A stretch of 59,316 nucleotides of DNA from JAVBNU01 sp964617065. Its GTDB lineage: Bacteria > Cyanobacteriota > Vampirovibrionia > Gastranaerophilales > Gastranaerophilaceae. The stretch's first letter is position 1. Each line of letters starts with the position of its first letter. This document shows positions 27,026 to 35,313 of the stretch, piece after piece. Location of the stretch: assembly GCA_964617065.1 (NCBI GenBank), contig CAZTVM010000002.1, forward strand, positions 1 to 59,316. The letters are read 5' to 3'. The notes beneath the pieces were generated by a model that was not told the origin of the DNA, ran no database searches, and saw nothing but the letters and a program-made list of their open reading frames with translations. Made by a program: the position numbers and the translations under genes.

Positions 27026-27688
27026 ATGAGTGAAGCTAATTTTCAAGACGGAGTCGGTAAAAAAATTGTTGAAGCGTTAAAACAACAAGATGATGATTTA
27101 GATGTTGCGTCAAATACGAACGATGAACACACTTTTGCGACGGAACAAAATTTTGATTACGGTTCTGCACCGCTGAAAAGTTCAGATTTTTCTTCTAATT
27201 ATAATGTTTCTGAAATGAATGATAGTTTTAATAATGATTTTGAGGCTAATCAGTTTACTTATTCTCAGGACGATTCTTTTTCTGAAACACCTTCTTTTAA
27301 TTACCAAAGCGCTCCACAATATACCGAAAATGTTGGTCAAATTGCTCAACAAGCAGCCAGTTCTGCTACAGGACAACACATGCCACCTAATGTCGCAGTT
27401 TTACGTAGATTAATTTCTCAACTACCAAATGGAGTTACTAAACAAACAGGTGCGCAAATTATTCGTCAAACAATGGAAGCACTTGGTATTTCTATGAATA
27501 ACGTTCTTCATGAGGCTCAACAAGTTCAGGATACACTGAATGACTCTGTTAAAACTTGCATGTATACAATTCAAGAATACAAAAATAATATTAAAACACT
27601 TGAAAAACAAGTGATAGATTATCAAAAACAAATTGCTCATCTCAACGATTTAATTAGTTTGTTCGTTATGACAGATAAGTCTAGATAA
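27026..27688 (+). CDS. Disordered-plus-coiled-coil protein of unknown function
   Basis: 220 residues in two parts: an acidic, Asn/Ser/Phe-rich, probably disordered N-terminal half (about 20-115), and a helical C-terminal half beginning PPNVAVLRRLISQLPNGVTK that ends in a coiled coil (about 165-215). The compact helical block is likely to be the conserved part. No family name recognised. It has a strong promoter and a GAGGT site. The stop abuts the first tRNA-derived repeat. Confidence 0.7.
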   Translation: MSEANFQDGVGKKIVEALKQQDDDLDVASNTNDEHTFATEQNFDYGSAPLKSSDFSSNYNVSEMNDSFNNDFEANQFTYSQDDSFSETPSFNYQSAPQYTENVGQIAQQAASSATGQHMPPNVAVLRRLISQLPNGVTKQTGAQIIRQTMEALGISMNNVLHEAQQVQDTLNDSVKTCMYTIQEYKNNIKTLEKQVIDYQKQIAHLNDLISLFVMTDKSR

Positions 27689-27776
27689 ATTAAATAAGGG
27701 GCGTTAGCGCAGTCTGAGCAAGCAAAGAGCTTGCGATTTAGAAAAAAGCACGAGAGTGCGCTACCACAAACGGTAA
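27688..27776 (+). repeat. tRNA-Ala-derived tandem repeat, unit 1 (89 bp)
   Basis: The unit begins with the same 10-base leader as the intact tRNA gene and its first 16 bases (GGGGCGTTAGCGCAGT), then diverges. It contains a GCAAGC...GCTTGC hairpin, a GCAC-GAGA-GTGC hairpin (27748-27759) after an A6 run, and an outer pair TAGCGCA...TGCGCTA. On the minus strand the second hairpin followed by T6 looks like a terminator. Confidence 0.85.
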
Positions 27777-27830
27777 AATTAAATAAGGGGCGTTAGCGCA
27801 GTCTGAGCAAGCAAAGAGCTTGCGATTTAG
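27777..27830 (+). repeat. tRNA-Ala-derived tandem repeat, unit 2 (cut by gap)
   Basis: The first 54 bases are identical to unit 1, offset by exactly 89 bp, and end at the run of N. Confidence 0.85.
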
Positions 27831-27930
27831 NNNNNNNNNNNNNNNNNNNNNNNNNNNNNNNNNNNNNNNNNNNNNNNNNNNNNNNNNNNNNNNNNNNNNN
27901 NNNNNNNNNNNNNNNNNNNNNNNNNNNNNN
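27831..27930. other. Assembly gap of 100 N inside the tandem repeat
   Basis: Exactly 100 N, a usual placeholder for unknown length. The repeat phase is continuous across it (…GATTTAG before, AAAAAAGC after, as inside unit 1), so the true missing length may be zero or a multiple of about 89 bp. Confidence 0.9.
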
Positions 27931-27966
27931 AAAAAAGCACGAGAGTGCGCTACCACAAACAGTAAA
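27931..27966 (+). repeat. Second half of the last tRNA-derived repeat unit
   Basis: Matches the second half of unit 1 with one substitution and one inserted A. It forms the immediate leader of the intact tRNA gene. Confidence 0.85.
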
Positions 27967-27976
27967 AATTAAATAA

Positions 27977-28049
27977 GGGGCGTTAGCGCAGTTGGTAGCG
28001 CACGACACTGGCAGTGTCGGGGTCACGAGTTCGAGTCTCGTACGCTCCA
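27977..28049 (+). tRNA. tRNA-Ala (anticodon GGC)
   Basis: 73 bases fold into a full cloverleaf: acceptor GGGGCGT / ACGCTCC with one G-T pair, D-arm GCGC...GCGC, anticodon stem CGACA / TGTCG with loop CTGGCAG (anticodon GGC at 28010-28012), T-arm ACGAG-TTCGAGT-CTCGT and discriminator A. The CCA end is not encoded; the cca gene at 56-57.4 kb would add it. It is the intact member of the surrounding repeat family. Confidence 0.95.
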
Positions 28050-28052
28050 AAA
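28032..28052 (+). repeat. tRNA 3'-end direct repeat, copy 1 (att-like)
   Basis: 21 bases covering half of the T-arm through the acceptor end plus AAA; repeated exactly at 28185-28205, 153 bp away. Confidence 0.8.
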
Positions 28053-28075
28053 AATAAAGAAAAGATGAAAAAGTC

Positions 28076-28151
28076 AGGCAACTCGTCTCAAACTGTTTGT
28101 TGCTCAGGAAATCGCAACAAACCGAGTTCTACTTATACAAGTATCCTGCCT
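28076..28151. repeat. Structured intergenic element after tRNA-Ala
   Basis: Nested complementary arms: AGGCA / TGCCT outside, AACTCG / CGAGTT (28080-28085, 28123-28128), a 9-bp stem GTTTGTTGC / GCAACAAAC (28095-28103, 28114-28122), and TACTT / AAGTA (28130-28143). A further ACTCGC / GCGAGT pair follows up to the second tRNA 3' copy. No coding potential. Confidence 0.6.
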
Positions 28152-28184
28152 CGTAAAGCTCGTATTACTCGCAAACGATGCAAG

Positions 28185-28205
28185 CGAGTCTCGTACGCTC
28201 CAAAA
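28185..28205 (+). repeat. tRNA 3'-end direct repeat, copy 2 (att-like)
   Basis: Exact 21-base copy of the tRNA-Ala 3' end without the rest of the gene. Confidence 0.8.
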
Positions 28206-28279
28206 TTTATGTTGATTAAGTCTTTAGGTTGTGGTTTTTACTCCGACACATTTAAAGTTTTGTAATGTTTGTTGATATT

Positions 28280-28299
28280 GTTGGGCATACTTGCCCAAC
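28280..28299. repeat. Dispersed palindrome GTTGGGCATACTTGCCCAAC
   Basis: An eight-bp stem GTTGGGCA/TGCCCAAC type hairpin identical to the ones in the 32.4-32.7 kb repeat. Located between the tRNA locus and the convergent 3' end of the radical SAM gene. Confidence 0.8.
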
Positions 28300-28355
28300 A
28301 TACCAGCTTTTTGTTGTTAAAATAGAGTTTTTCCTTGCAAGTGCATATTGTGAAT

Positions 28356-29210
28356 TTATTGAAAAGAATTAATAAACAAATTTTTTCCATTTTTAGCACA
28401 TTGCATGCAAGTGTCTGTTTCTATGTAATTCTTTTTTGAGTAGTCATTAAAATCTATGCCCATGCGTCCTCGCTGATCACTCGTCATTAAAGGGCATGTG
28501 TAAATGCCTTTATTTGTTAAAATTCTGCTATTACAACAGTCCAATTGTTTTTCATTTAAATCAATAAAATCTATTTGTTCAGGTTTAAAAGTTTTATCGA
28601 AATATGGAATAATTGAAATGTTTATATCATCTAATTCTATACCAAATTTTTGAAAAGCGTTTTGATATTTGCCAATAAGTTCTTTTTCAGGTTCATTTGA
28701 GTGGTTTACTATTGAAATTAATGGGTTGAATTCATATTTAATCAGACTTTGCAGAGCAAAAATTACTTTTCTGTAATTTCCTCTGCCTCTAATATTGTCG
28801 TTTTCTATTTCTTCGTAGTGATTTAAACTTGTTTTTATGATTAGTTCATTTTGTGTTTCGTTTTCAACTTTATGTAAAAATCTGGCTTTTTTATCGTTTA
28901 TTGTCATTGCGTTCGTGCACACTGTGACGTTGGTTCTTTTTAAGCACATTCTTAAAATATTGTTAAAATGAGGATGTAGCATGGGTTCTCCACCTGTAAG
29001 ATAAATATATTCTAATTGTTCTTTGCGAGTGTCATACAGCATTTTTTTGACCTTGTCTATGGGCAAAAAATCTTTTATTTTTTTGTAAGGTTCAAAATTT
29101 AAGTAGCAATGTTTGCATCGTAAATTGCAATTTGCTGCTGTAAGTTCTACAAATATGTGATTTAATTTAGTTAATTTTACGAATTGTGCTGTAAATATTG
29201 CTTCTGTCAT
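28356..29210 (-). CDS. Radical SAM protein of unknown substrate
   Basis: 284 residues. The radical SAM cluster motif CNLRCKHC (Cys28, Cys32, Cys35) is followed by YLTGGEPMLHP, the SAM-binding GGEP segment. The C-terminal third has further cysteines (LDCCNSRIL, TCPL, DTCMQC) that suggest an auxiliary iron-sulfur cluster of SPASM/twitch type. Such enzymes often modify peptides or make cofactors, but nothing here fixes the substrate. GGGGGAC is the ribosome site. It stands alone, divergent from the 57-codon gene. Confidence 0.82.
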   Translation of the reverse strand: MTEAIFTAQFVKLTKLNHIFVELTAANCNLRCKHCYLNFEPYKKIKDFLPIDKVKKMLYDTRKEQLEYIYLTGGEPMLHPHFNNILRMCLKRTNVTVCTNAMTINDKKARFLHKVENETQNELIIKTSLNHYEEIENDNIRGRGNYRKVIFALQSLIKYEFNPLISIVNHSNEPEKELIGKYQNAFQKFGIELDDINISIIPYFDKTFKPEQIDFIDLNEKQLDCCNSRILTNKGIYTCPLMTSDQRGRMGIDFNDYSKKNYIETDTCMQCAKNGKNLFINSFQ

Positions 29211-29230
29211 ATAAAGTCCCCCTAATAAAA

Positions 29231-29266
29231 TTTAGCTGCTTGCGTCATGATTTCATGTTAGCTAAA
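29231..29266 (-). promoter_or_regulatory. Hairpin in the leader of the radical SAM gene
   Basis: Arms TTTAGCT / AGCTAAA enclosing CATGA...TCATG. Reading minus, the stem is followed by TTTT and then the GGGGGAC ribosome site, so it could attenuate transcription or be an operator. Nothing else is recognised in 29211-29433. Confidence 0.4.
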
Positions 29267-29433
29267 GGTAAAAATCTTTAAATTACTCTAGTGTACCTTT
29301 TTTATAGTAAGTTGTGTAATTTAAAAATTAAATTCAAATGTAAAAAGTCATTTTTAAACCAAAAAAATGATTTTATTAAGTAATATTTTTTTTTTGTCGA
29401 TTAAAATTCTACCAAAGAAAAGTTGAGGAAAAA

Positions 29434-29607
29434 ATGGCAAAGATATTGAACGATGAATGTAAAAGACGAATTATCAGACTTTCCACCGATGATGTTCTTA
29501 ATATAGTGAGAGAGTACCAACAAATCACAGAAAGTGAAAAAAAATACAAAAAAATTCGAGAAAAGCTTGATGAGCATGAATTATACTTACCAGAGGATTT
29601 GTTTTAA
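29434..29607 (+). CDS. Small charged helical protein (57 residues)
   Basis: ATG preceded by TTGAGGAA at good spacing. The frame encodes a highly charged, mostly helical protein starting MAKILNDECKRRIIRLSTDD, with a Lys/Glu-rich middle and ending ELYLPEDLF. No family recognised. It converges on the next gene with a 4-bp stop overlap (TTAA). The clean ribosome site, composition and tight packing support a real gene. Confidence 0.68.
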   Translation: MAKILNDECKRRIIRLSTDDVLNIVREYQQITESEKKYKKIREKLDEHELYLPEDLF

Positions 29608-30119
29608 ATTTGAATAATATCGACGGTTTCAATTCGGGGTTTAGTATTTATGAGCGAAGAAGTTTTTGGTGTTGCTCCATCTATCGGTGATTCAGGTGCT
29701 TTTATTTCAACTCCAAGATCTTGAAGCTTTTTACGAGCCTTGGGGGCAAGAGCTGTATCCGCAAAATTTTCTAAAATTGTTTGAAAGCACTCGATTGCGT
29801 CATCATTGTAACCTCTTGCTTTGTAGACATTTCCTATTTTGTAATAAAGAGGAGCTAGTTCAGGAGCCGGAGTGGCCAGCATTTGGTCGTCCAATTTTAT
29901 TTTTATGTCAACTAAATTTTGCATATCCTTAGGTGAAAACAGAGAATTTGAGTATACTCTACGAGTGTAATCATCAACAGAAGTTGTTATTTTTTCCATA
30001 TCTTCTTTTGAGATAGATGATTTTTTACCGCCGCCTTTTTTTGCTGCGTCAACAGGGTTCGGTAAAATAAAACTAACCGCTATAACAAGAGTAAGAAGTA
30101 TTAAAATAATTTTTTTCAT
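29604..30119 (-). CDS. Secreted TPR-like protein
   Basis: 171 residues. An N-terminal signal peptide (about 1-26, ending VDAA) is followed by a basic KKGGGKKS stretch, a helical domain, and one or two TPR-like units (PLYYKIGNVYKARGYNDDAIECFQTIL). Probably a periplasmic adaptor. It has only a weak ribosome site and diverges from nagZ. Confidence 0.7.
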   Translation of the reverse strand: MKKIILILLTLVIAVSFILPNPVDAAKKGGGKKSSISKEDMEKITTSVDDYTRRVYSNSLFSPKDMQNLVDIKIKLDDQMLATPAPELAPLYYKIGNVYKARGYNDDAIECFQTILENFADTALAPKARKKLQDLGVEIKAPESPIDGATPKTSSLINTKPRIETVDIIQI

Positions 30120-30196
30120 AGTATACGAAATTTCCCCATTACCTAAGAATAATTAAATTATTGATTTTTTGCCTCAACTATATGTATGATAAAAGT

Positions 30197-31192
30197 ATGA
30201 TTAAAAGTTTAAAAAATAAAATATACCAACTTTTTATACTCGGTTTTTCCGGCAGCGAATTAAAAAATAACTCAAACTTTGTTTCTGCATTGGAAAATAA
30301 TTTAGGAGGTGTTATTTTTTTCACAGAGAATATTATAGCAGAAAAACAAATAATAGAATTAATCAAAGAAATAAAATCTATAGCAAAAAATCCATTAATA
30401 TTTTCTATTGACCAAGAAGGTGGTAGAGTTGAGCGCACTGAAAACATATACAGTGGTAAAAAGAAGTATTTGAGCGCAAGATATATAGCAGAAAAGGGCG
30501 AAAATGAGCTTATTAAACAAACAGAGAAAATTGCAAAAGAATTAAAAAAATATGGAATAAACATGAATTTCGCACCGGTAGCTGATGTCAACACCAACGA
30601 AAACAATCCGATAATCGGAGAGAGAGCTTATTCTAATAAAACGGCAGATGTTAGCAAATACGCTTGTTTAGTCGCAAAAACATATTTAGAAAATGGAATA
30701 ATTCCTGTTATGAAACATTTTCCAGGACATGGCGATACAAGCGTAGATTCACATTTATCTATGCCAATTGTAGATATGGATTTTGAAGAATTTAAAAAAA
30801 TACATATTCAGCCATTTATTGATGGAATAAACATGAAAATCCCTGCGATAATGGTCTCTCATGTTCATTATACTTGTTTTGACAGTGAGAAAATTCCTGC
30901 TTCAATTTCGAAAAAAGTGGTAGAAAACTATTTGATAAATAAACTGCAATTCAAGGGTCTAATTATTTCAGATGACATGGTTATGGGTGGGATTGGCGGA
31001 TATGACAAGTTAGAAGCTCTTATAAAAGCGACAGAAGCCGGTGTTAATATGTTTATTTTTAGAAATTCTGATGATGAAATTATAGAATTGATAGAAAAAT
31101 ATATAATTGAGGTTAACAAATCTGATGTGTTAAAACAAAAAATTGAGAATTCTATCGAAAAAATAACTAAAATCAAGCAATTTTTAACATAA
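30197..31192 (+). CDS. nagZ: Beta-N-acetylhexosaminidase, GH3 family
   Basis: 331 residues from the ATG before IKSLKNKIYQLF; an ATG at 30182 is an alternative. NagZ landmarks: IDQEGGRVERT, NFAPVADVN, the signature KHFPGHGDTSVDSH carrying the Asp-His acid/base dyad, and ISDDMVMGGI with the nucleophile Asp. It releases GlcNAc from anhydro-muropeptides in cytoplasmic cell-wall recycling; no signal peptide is seen, which agrees. nagA is in the same window but not adjacent. Confidence 0.92.
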   Translation: MIKSLKNKIYQLFILGFSGSELKNNSNFVSALENNLGGVIFFTENIIAEKQIIELIKEIKSIAKNPLIFSIDQEGGRVERTENIYSGKKKYLSARYIAEKGENELIKQTEKIAKELKKYGINMNFAPVADVNTNENNPIIGERAYSNKTADVSKYACLVAKTYLENGIIPVMKHFPGHGDTSVDSHLSMPIVDMDFEEFKKIHIQPFIDGINMKIPAIMVSHVHYTCFDSEKIPASISKKVVENYLINKLQFKGLIISDDMVMGGIGGYDKLEALIKATEAGVNMFIFRNSDDEIIELIEKYIIEVNKSDVLKQKIENSIEKITKIKQFLT

Positions 31193-31370
31193 TTTTTATA
31201 TTTTTGGGGAAATTACTACAAAAGTATGAGGAATTTTATACTTTGTTATAATTCCAATGGCGTGCAAAATTTTATATTATAACAGTGTGAAAGATATCAG
31301 CTTAGGAAAAAGTTGATTAGGGTATATATTTACAAATCAAGGGAATGTATCAAAATGAAAGGAGATCATT

Positions 31371-32258
31371 ATGTCAATCGTTGTAAATAGTAATGTTCAA
31401 TCGTTAGTTGCACAAAGAAACTTAACATCTGCTACGAGTAGTTTATCAAAAAGTACACAAAGATTATCTACAGGTTATAGAATCAATAATGCTGTTGATG
31501 ATGCTGCAGGACTTTACATTGCAAAAGGTCTTGAAACACAAGTTAGGGGTTCACAACAATGTCAGACAAATATCGCTTTGGGTGTAAACGTACTTCAAAC
31601 GGCTGAAGGTGACTTGAATACGATACAAAATAATATTTTGCGTATCAAGGACTTAGCAACACAAGCAGCCAGTGGTATTAACTCAGCCGATGCAAGACAA
31701 GCGCTTGCGAATGAAGCACAAGCTCGTGTAGATGAAATCAATCGTATTTCTGAAGCATCAAACTTTAACGGAATGAAGTTGTTAGATGGTAAAGATACTA
31801 AAATGGCTCAGTTAAGAATACAAGTAGGTGCTGGTTCTGATGAGACGAATGTAGTCTTTATTGAAGATGTTTTTGTTAATTCTGATGTTTCAGCTTTAGG
31901 CTTAATTGGTGATAGCGCAAAATTAAATGACGGTACTGCAGGTTATGCAACAATTGCCGATGCTTTTGCAACAGCTACTTCATCAGCAGCATTTATAGCT
32001 TCTTGTGAAAATGCAATTAACGAAGTATCTACAAGACGTGCAGATATCGGTGTTACCCAAGGTCGTTTAGAAATGGCTTCTGAGGGTTTGGCTACTACAA
32101 TTGAAAACTTAACAGCTGCTAAATCTACGATTATGGATACAGACGTAGCTTCAGAAACGTCTGAGTATACTAAATCACAAATATTACAGCAAATATCATC
32201 TTCAATGTTAACGCAAGCTAACCAAGCACCGTCGATAGCATTGTCTTTGTTAGGCTAA
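31371..32258 (+). CDS. fliC: Flagellin, copy 1
   Basis: 295 residues, a minimal flagellin with only the conserved D0/D1 ends: N-terminal MSIVVNSNVQSLVAQRNL, LSTGYRINNAVDDAAGL, and C-terminal TRRADIGVTQGRLEMA...SQILQQISSSMLTQANQ, ending SLLG. The central domain is very short. AAAGGAGATC is a strong ribosome site, as expected for an abundant product. It differs from copy 2 (58.4 kb) in the middle and lacks an obvious sigma-28 box. A terminator follows. Confidence 0.96.
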   Translation: MSIVVNSNVQSLVAQRNLTSATSSLSKSTQRLSTGYRINNAVDDAAGLYIAKGLETQVRGSQQCQTNIALGVNVLQTAEGDLNTIQNNILRIKDLATQAASGINSADARQALANEAQARVDEINRISEASNFNGMKLLDGKDTKMAQLRIQVGAGSDETNVVFIEDVFVNSDVSALGLIGDSAKLNDGTAGYATIADAFATATSSAAFIASCENAINEVSTRRADIGVTQGRLEMASEGLATTIENLTAAKSTIMDTDVASETSEYTKSQILQQISSSMLTQANQAPSIALSLLG

Positions 32259-32299
32259 TCAAGTTTTAAATATAACTAGTGATGGCAATATTAACACAC

Positions 32300-32324
32300 G
32301 AGGCTGTTTTCAGCCTCTTTTTTT
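32300..32324 (+). terminator. Flagellin 1 terminator
   Basis: Seven-bp stem GAGGCTG / CAGCCTC with TTTT loop, then seven T. Confidence 0.88.
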
Positions 32325-32420
32325 ATGTAAAATTGATGATATGTTCAATCAGAAACTAAAACGATTGTTGTGAGTTGCAGCACTAAGCCTTCATGCCTGT
32401 GGTAACCAGTTAGTATGTAG

Positions 32421-32735
32421 GTTGGGCATACTTGCCCAACAAAAATTATTGTACACGATGCAACTGCTTTGTATAAGTTCCTAAAAATGAGCGATTGCTG
32501 TGAATTGCTTCGTATATCTGTGCGGAAAATCGTAAGTTTCATTTTTGTAAGCAACAACAATGTAGGTTGGGCGTACTTGCCCAACAAAAATTATTGTACA
32601 CGATGCAACTGCTTTGTATAAGTTCCTAAAAATGAGCGATTGCTGTGAATTGCTTCGTATATCTGTGCGGAAAATCGTAAGTTTCATTTTTGTAAGCAAC
32701 AACAATGTAGGTTGGGCATACTTGCCCAACAAAAA
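32421..32735. repeat. 145-bp tandem repeat anchored on a 20-bp palindrome
   Basis: Two near-identical 145-bp units (32421-32565, 32566-32710) and a partial third. Each starts with the palindrome GTTGGGC(A/G)TACTTGCCCAAC. One substitution in the palindrome distinguishes unit 2. Open frames crossing it are repeat artefacts. It fills the gap between the flagellin terminator and the 3' end of recJ; apart from the repeat I see nothing else in 32325-32865. Confidence 0.9.
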
Positions 32736-32865
32736 TGTACCAAATATTAAGAGAGACTTCTCCACCATGCTTGAAGTTTCTACTATTCTCATTAGCATTT
32801 ATTATTTATATAAAATCGTTCTTTGTGCAAATCTGTGAATAGTTGAGAAAGTGTCACATTTTTTT

Positions 32866-35268
32866 TCATACTAAATTTAGTTCAGAAACAAATTCATCTA
32901 AATTACAAGTCAAAAGTTGTGTTTGAAATTTTTTAATACTTTCAATTTCATCTGAAAGTAATTTATAATAGCTGCTTGTTTTGAGAGATTTTAATTCTTT
33001 TGCCTGCAAAAATTCAATAATAAAATGCTGCTTATTGATTTTATTTTTGATATTAATAATACCCTGCTCTGCAAACAATTCAACGGCAGTTCTTATCCAA
33101 TTGCAGGTTAAACACAGGATACTGCTGAGTTGGGGCGTGTAAAGTTCTCCGTTCTTATTGTTATGAGAGTATTTCAACAGACCTGAAAAATTTTTCAACA
33201 ATTCATCAAGTTCCAAATTTGATTGTTGATAGTTCATAAAGTGAATTTTTTTTGCTTTAGTTGTCTTTAAAATGCGCAACAAAAGTTTTTCGCTTGTAGG
33301 AAAATCAAAAAACATAAGCTGCTCAGATTCTTTCAAATTTAATCTTGAGCAAATAAACGGCGAAAATACAGCATAAGAGGATAATTTGTTAATAATTTCT
33401 TTTCGCTCAGCAAAAATGCTTATAGATTGAGAACAGCCAATACAGTATTCGGCTACTTGTTTGTAAATATCAGTTTTTTTGCGATGGTCATATATTTTAA
33501 ATGCGGCACAATTAGCGTGAGTTATTTCTAAATTAATATTTTTTTCTTCGTAATGAATGTCTTGTATCATAATTTGAATATTTTTTTGTCCGTTAAATTC
33601 ATTTATAACAGGCTGAAAAGCTACATCAAGTTTTTCATTAATTTCAATTGGCAATTCTTTTTTGTCCCACCATAAGGCTTCAAAAATTTTTCCATCTTTT
33701 TCCAGTTGTAATTTCAAATGATTGTTATTTGCGCCGATTGTGCGAAAAGATTTTAATGTCATTTTATTGATTACGAAAATGGGTGAATTATTCCCTTCTC
33801 CAAACGGCTGAAGTTGATTTATTAGGTCAATTAGCTCAAAATTCAAATCCTTTGATTCCAACTCTAAATCAATATCTAAAATGGGTTTTAGTTCAACTCC
33901 TTCGGTGGCTTCTTTAACAGTGTTGTTTAAGGCTTTTTTAACTGTTTCAAAGTTTACTTTGTTGATATCAAACCCTAAACCGGCTGCGAATTCATGCCCG
34001 CCAAAATTTTCAAATAAATTTTCATTTGCTTTAATTGTTTCATAAAGATTGATGCCTGAAATCCCACGAGCAGAACACCTTATTATATTTGGCTCGTCGT
34101 CACTTTTTGTCATCAAAAAAGTCGGTTTGCTATATTTTTCAACTAATTTTGAAGCTACTATTCCTATTACCCCAATGTGCCAATCCTCACAAAAGAGAAC
34201 AATACAGCTTTCTTGAGGTTCTTTTTCAATTTTATTCATAGCTTCTACAAATGTTTTGTCACATAATTCTTGACGGATTTTATTGTAGTCGTTTAATTCA
34301 TGGCAACAAATTTCTATTTCGGCAGGATTTTCAGAAATGAGTAATTTAATTGCACTATCAACGGTTGCTAAACGTCCTGCAGCATTAATTCTAGGGGCTA
34401 AACCAAAAGCAATATTTTCTGAGGTAATCACATGTTCAGGCTTATAACCTGAAACTTCCAGTAATTTGGAAAGTCCTTTATTTTTACCCTTTTTAATTAG
34501 CGTTAAACCGCATAAAACAAAACATCTGTTTTCACCTAATATAGGTACAACATCAGCAATCGTTCCAACAGCAACTAAAGGCAATATCTCATCAATAAAC
34601 TCGTTTTTATCAAATCGATTGAGCAAAGCACAAGCCAATTTGAAAGTAACACCGACACCTGCTAAATAACTTAAATACTTAATTTCGTCTATAGTCAATG
34701 TTTCTATGAGATTGTTTTCGACCTTAGGATTGATTATAGCTAAAGCGTCAGGCAATTCACCTGTATAATCATGATGGTCAGTTATTATTGTATCAACTTT
34801 AAAACTGTTTAAAAACTTTATTTCATTTATGCAGCTAACTCCACAATCCACAGTAATCACAAGTTTAATTTTTTTTTGAGAAATTAATTTGACCAACGCT
34901 TTTGTATTTAATCCGTGATTTTCAAATTCTCTTGAGGGTATATAATATTCAATGTTCGCTCCCAAAAATTTTAGGGTTTTATACATTAGTGCGGTTGAAG
35001 TCACGCCATCAGCGTCAAAATCGCCCCAAATAAGTATTTTTTCTTGACTTTCAATCGCACAAAGTATTCTTTGAACAGCCTTTTCCATTTGAACAAATAC
35101 GTTGGGAGTTGTTATAGACATTTTTAAAGGACTAAAAAAATCAGAAACTTTTTTTTGTGAGTCTATGCCTCTTTTAAGCAACAATTTTGCCAAAAATTCA
35201 TTTTTAACAATATCAAGAATATCATTTTCAATCGTTTTTGAGGTATTTAAAATCCATTTTTTTTGCAA
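32866..35268 (-). CDS. recJ: Single-stranded-DNA-specific exonuclease RecJ
   Basis: 800 residues, longer than typical RecJ (about 560-600), with an extra C-terminal region of about 200 residues as in some Gram-positive and cyanobacterial forms. DHH phosphoesterase motifs: WGDFDADGVTST near 82, VTVDCGVS, ITDHHDY, the DHHA1 segment with GGHEFAAGLGF, and an OB-like domain. It degrades single-stranded DNA 5'-3' in recombination and mismatch repair (MutL is in this window). The start is a TTG with AAGGTG seven bases upstream; no ATG is better. Confidence 0.93.
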   Translation of the reverse strand: MQKKWILNTSKTIENDILDIVKNEFLAKLLLKRGIDSQKKVSDFFSPLKMSITTPNVFVQMEKAVQRILCAIESQEKILIWGDFDADGVTSTALMYKTLKFLGANIEYYIPSREFENHGLNTKALVKLISQKKIKLVITVDCGVSCINEIKFLNSFKVDTIITDHHDYTGELPDALAIINPKVENNLIETLTIDEIKYLSYLAGVGVTFKLACALLNRFDKNEFIDEILPLVAVGTIADVVPILGENRCFVLCGLTLIKKGKNKGLSKLLEVSGYKPEHVITSENIAFGLAPRINAAGRLATVDSAIKLLISENPAEIEICCHELNDYNKIRQELCDKTFVEAMNKIEKEPQESCIVLFCEDWHIGVIGIVASKLVEKYSKPTFLMTKSDDEPNIIRCSARGISGINLYETIKANENLFENFGGHEFAAGLGFDINKVNFETVKKALNNTVKEATEGVELKPILDIDLELESKDLNFELIDLINQLQPFGEGNNSPIFVINKMTLKSFRTIGANNNHLKLQLEKDGKIFEALWWDKKELPIEINEKLDVAFQPVINEFNGQKNIQIMIQDIHYEEKNINLEITHANCAAFKIYDHRKKTDIYKQVAEYCIGCSQSISIFAERKEIINKLSSYAVFSPFICSRLNLKESEQLMFFDFPTSEKLLLRILKTTKAKKIHFMNYQQSNLELDELLKNFSGLLKYSHNNKNGELYTPQLSSILCLTCNWIRTAVELFAEQGIINIKNKINKQHFIIEFLQAKELKSLKTSSYYKLLSDEIESIKKFQTQLLTCNLDEFVSELNLV

Positions 35269-35313
35269 TTCACACCTTACCAGTTTGGTATAAAAATAAT
35301 TTGTACGTATAAA

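Noticed and set aside
27738..28050. Frames reading through the N gap
   Set aside because: They exist only because N runs lack stops.
28014..28265. 83-codon frame across the tRNA-Ala gene
   Set aside because: Starts in the tRNA T-arm and runs through the att-like repeat; not a gene.
32345..32838. Several 70-105-codon frames on both strands
   Set aside because: They arise from the 145-bp tandem repeat and share its palindrome; no ribosome sites.
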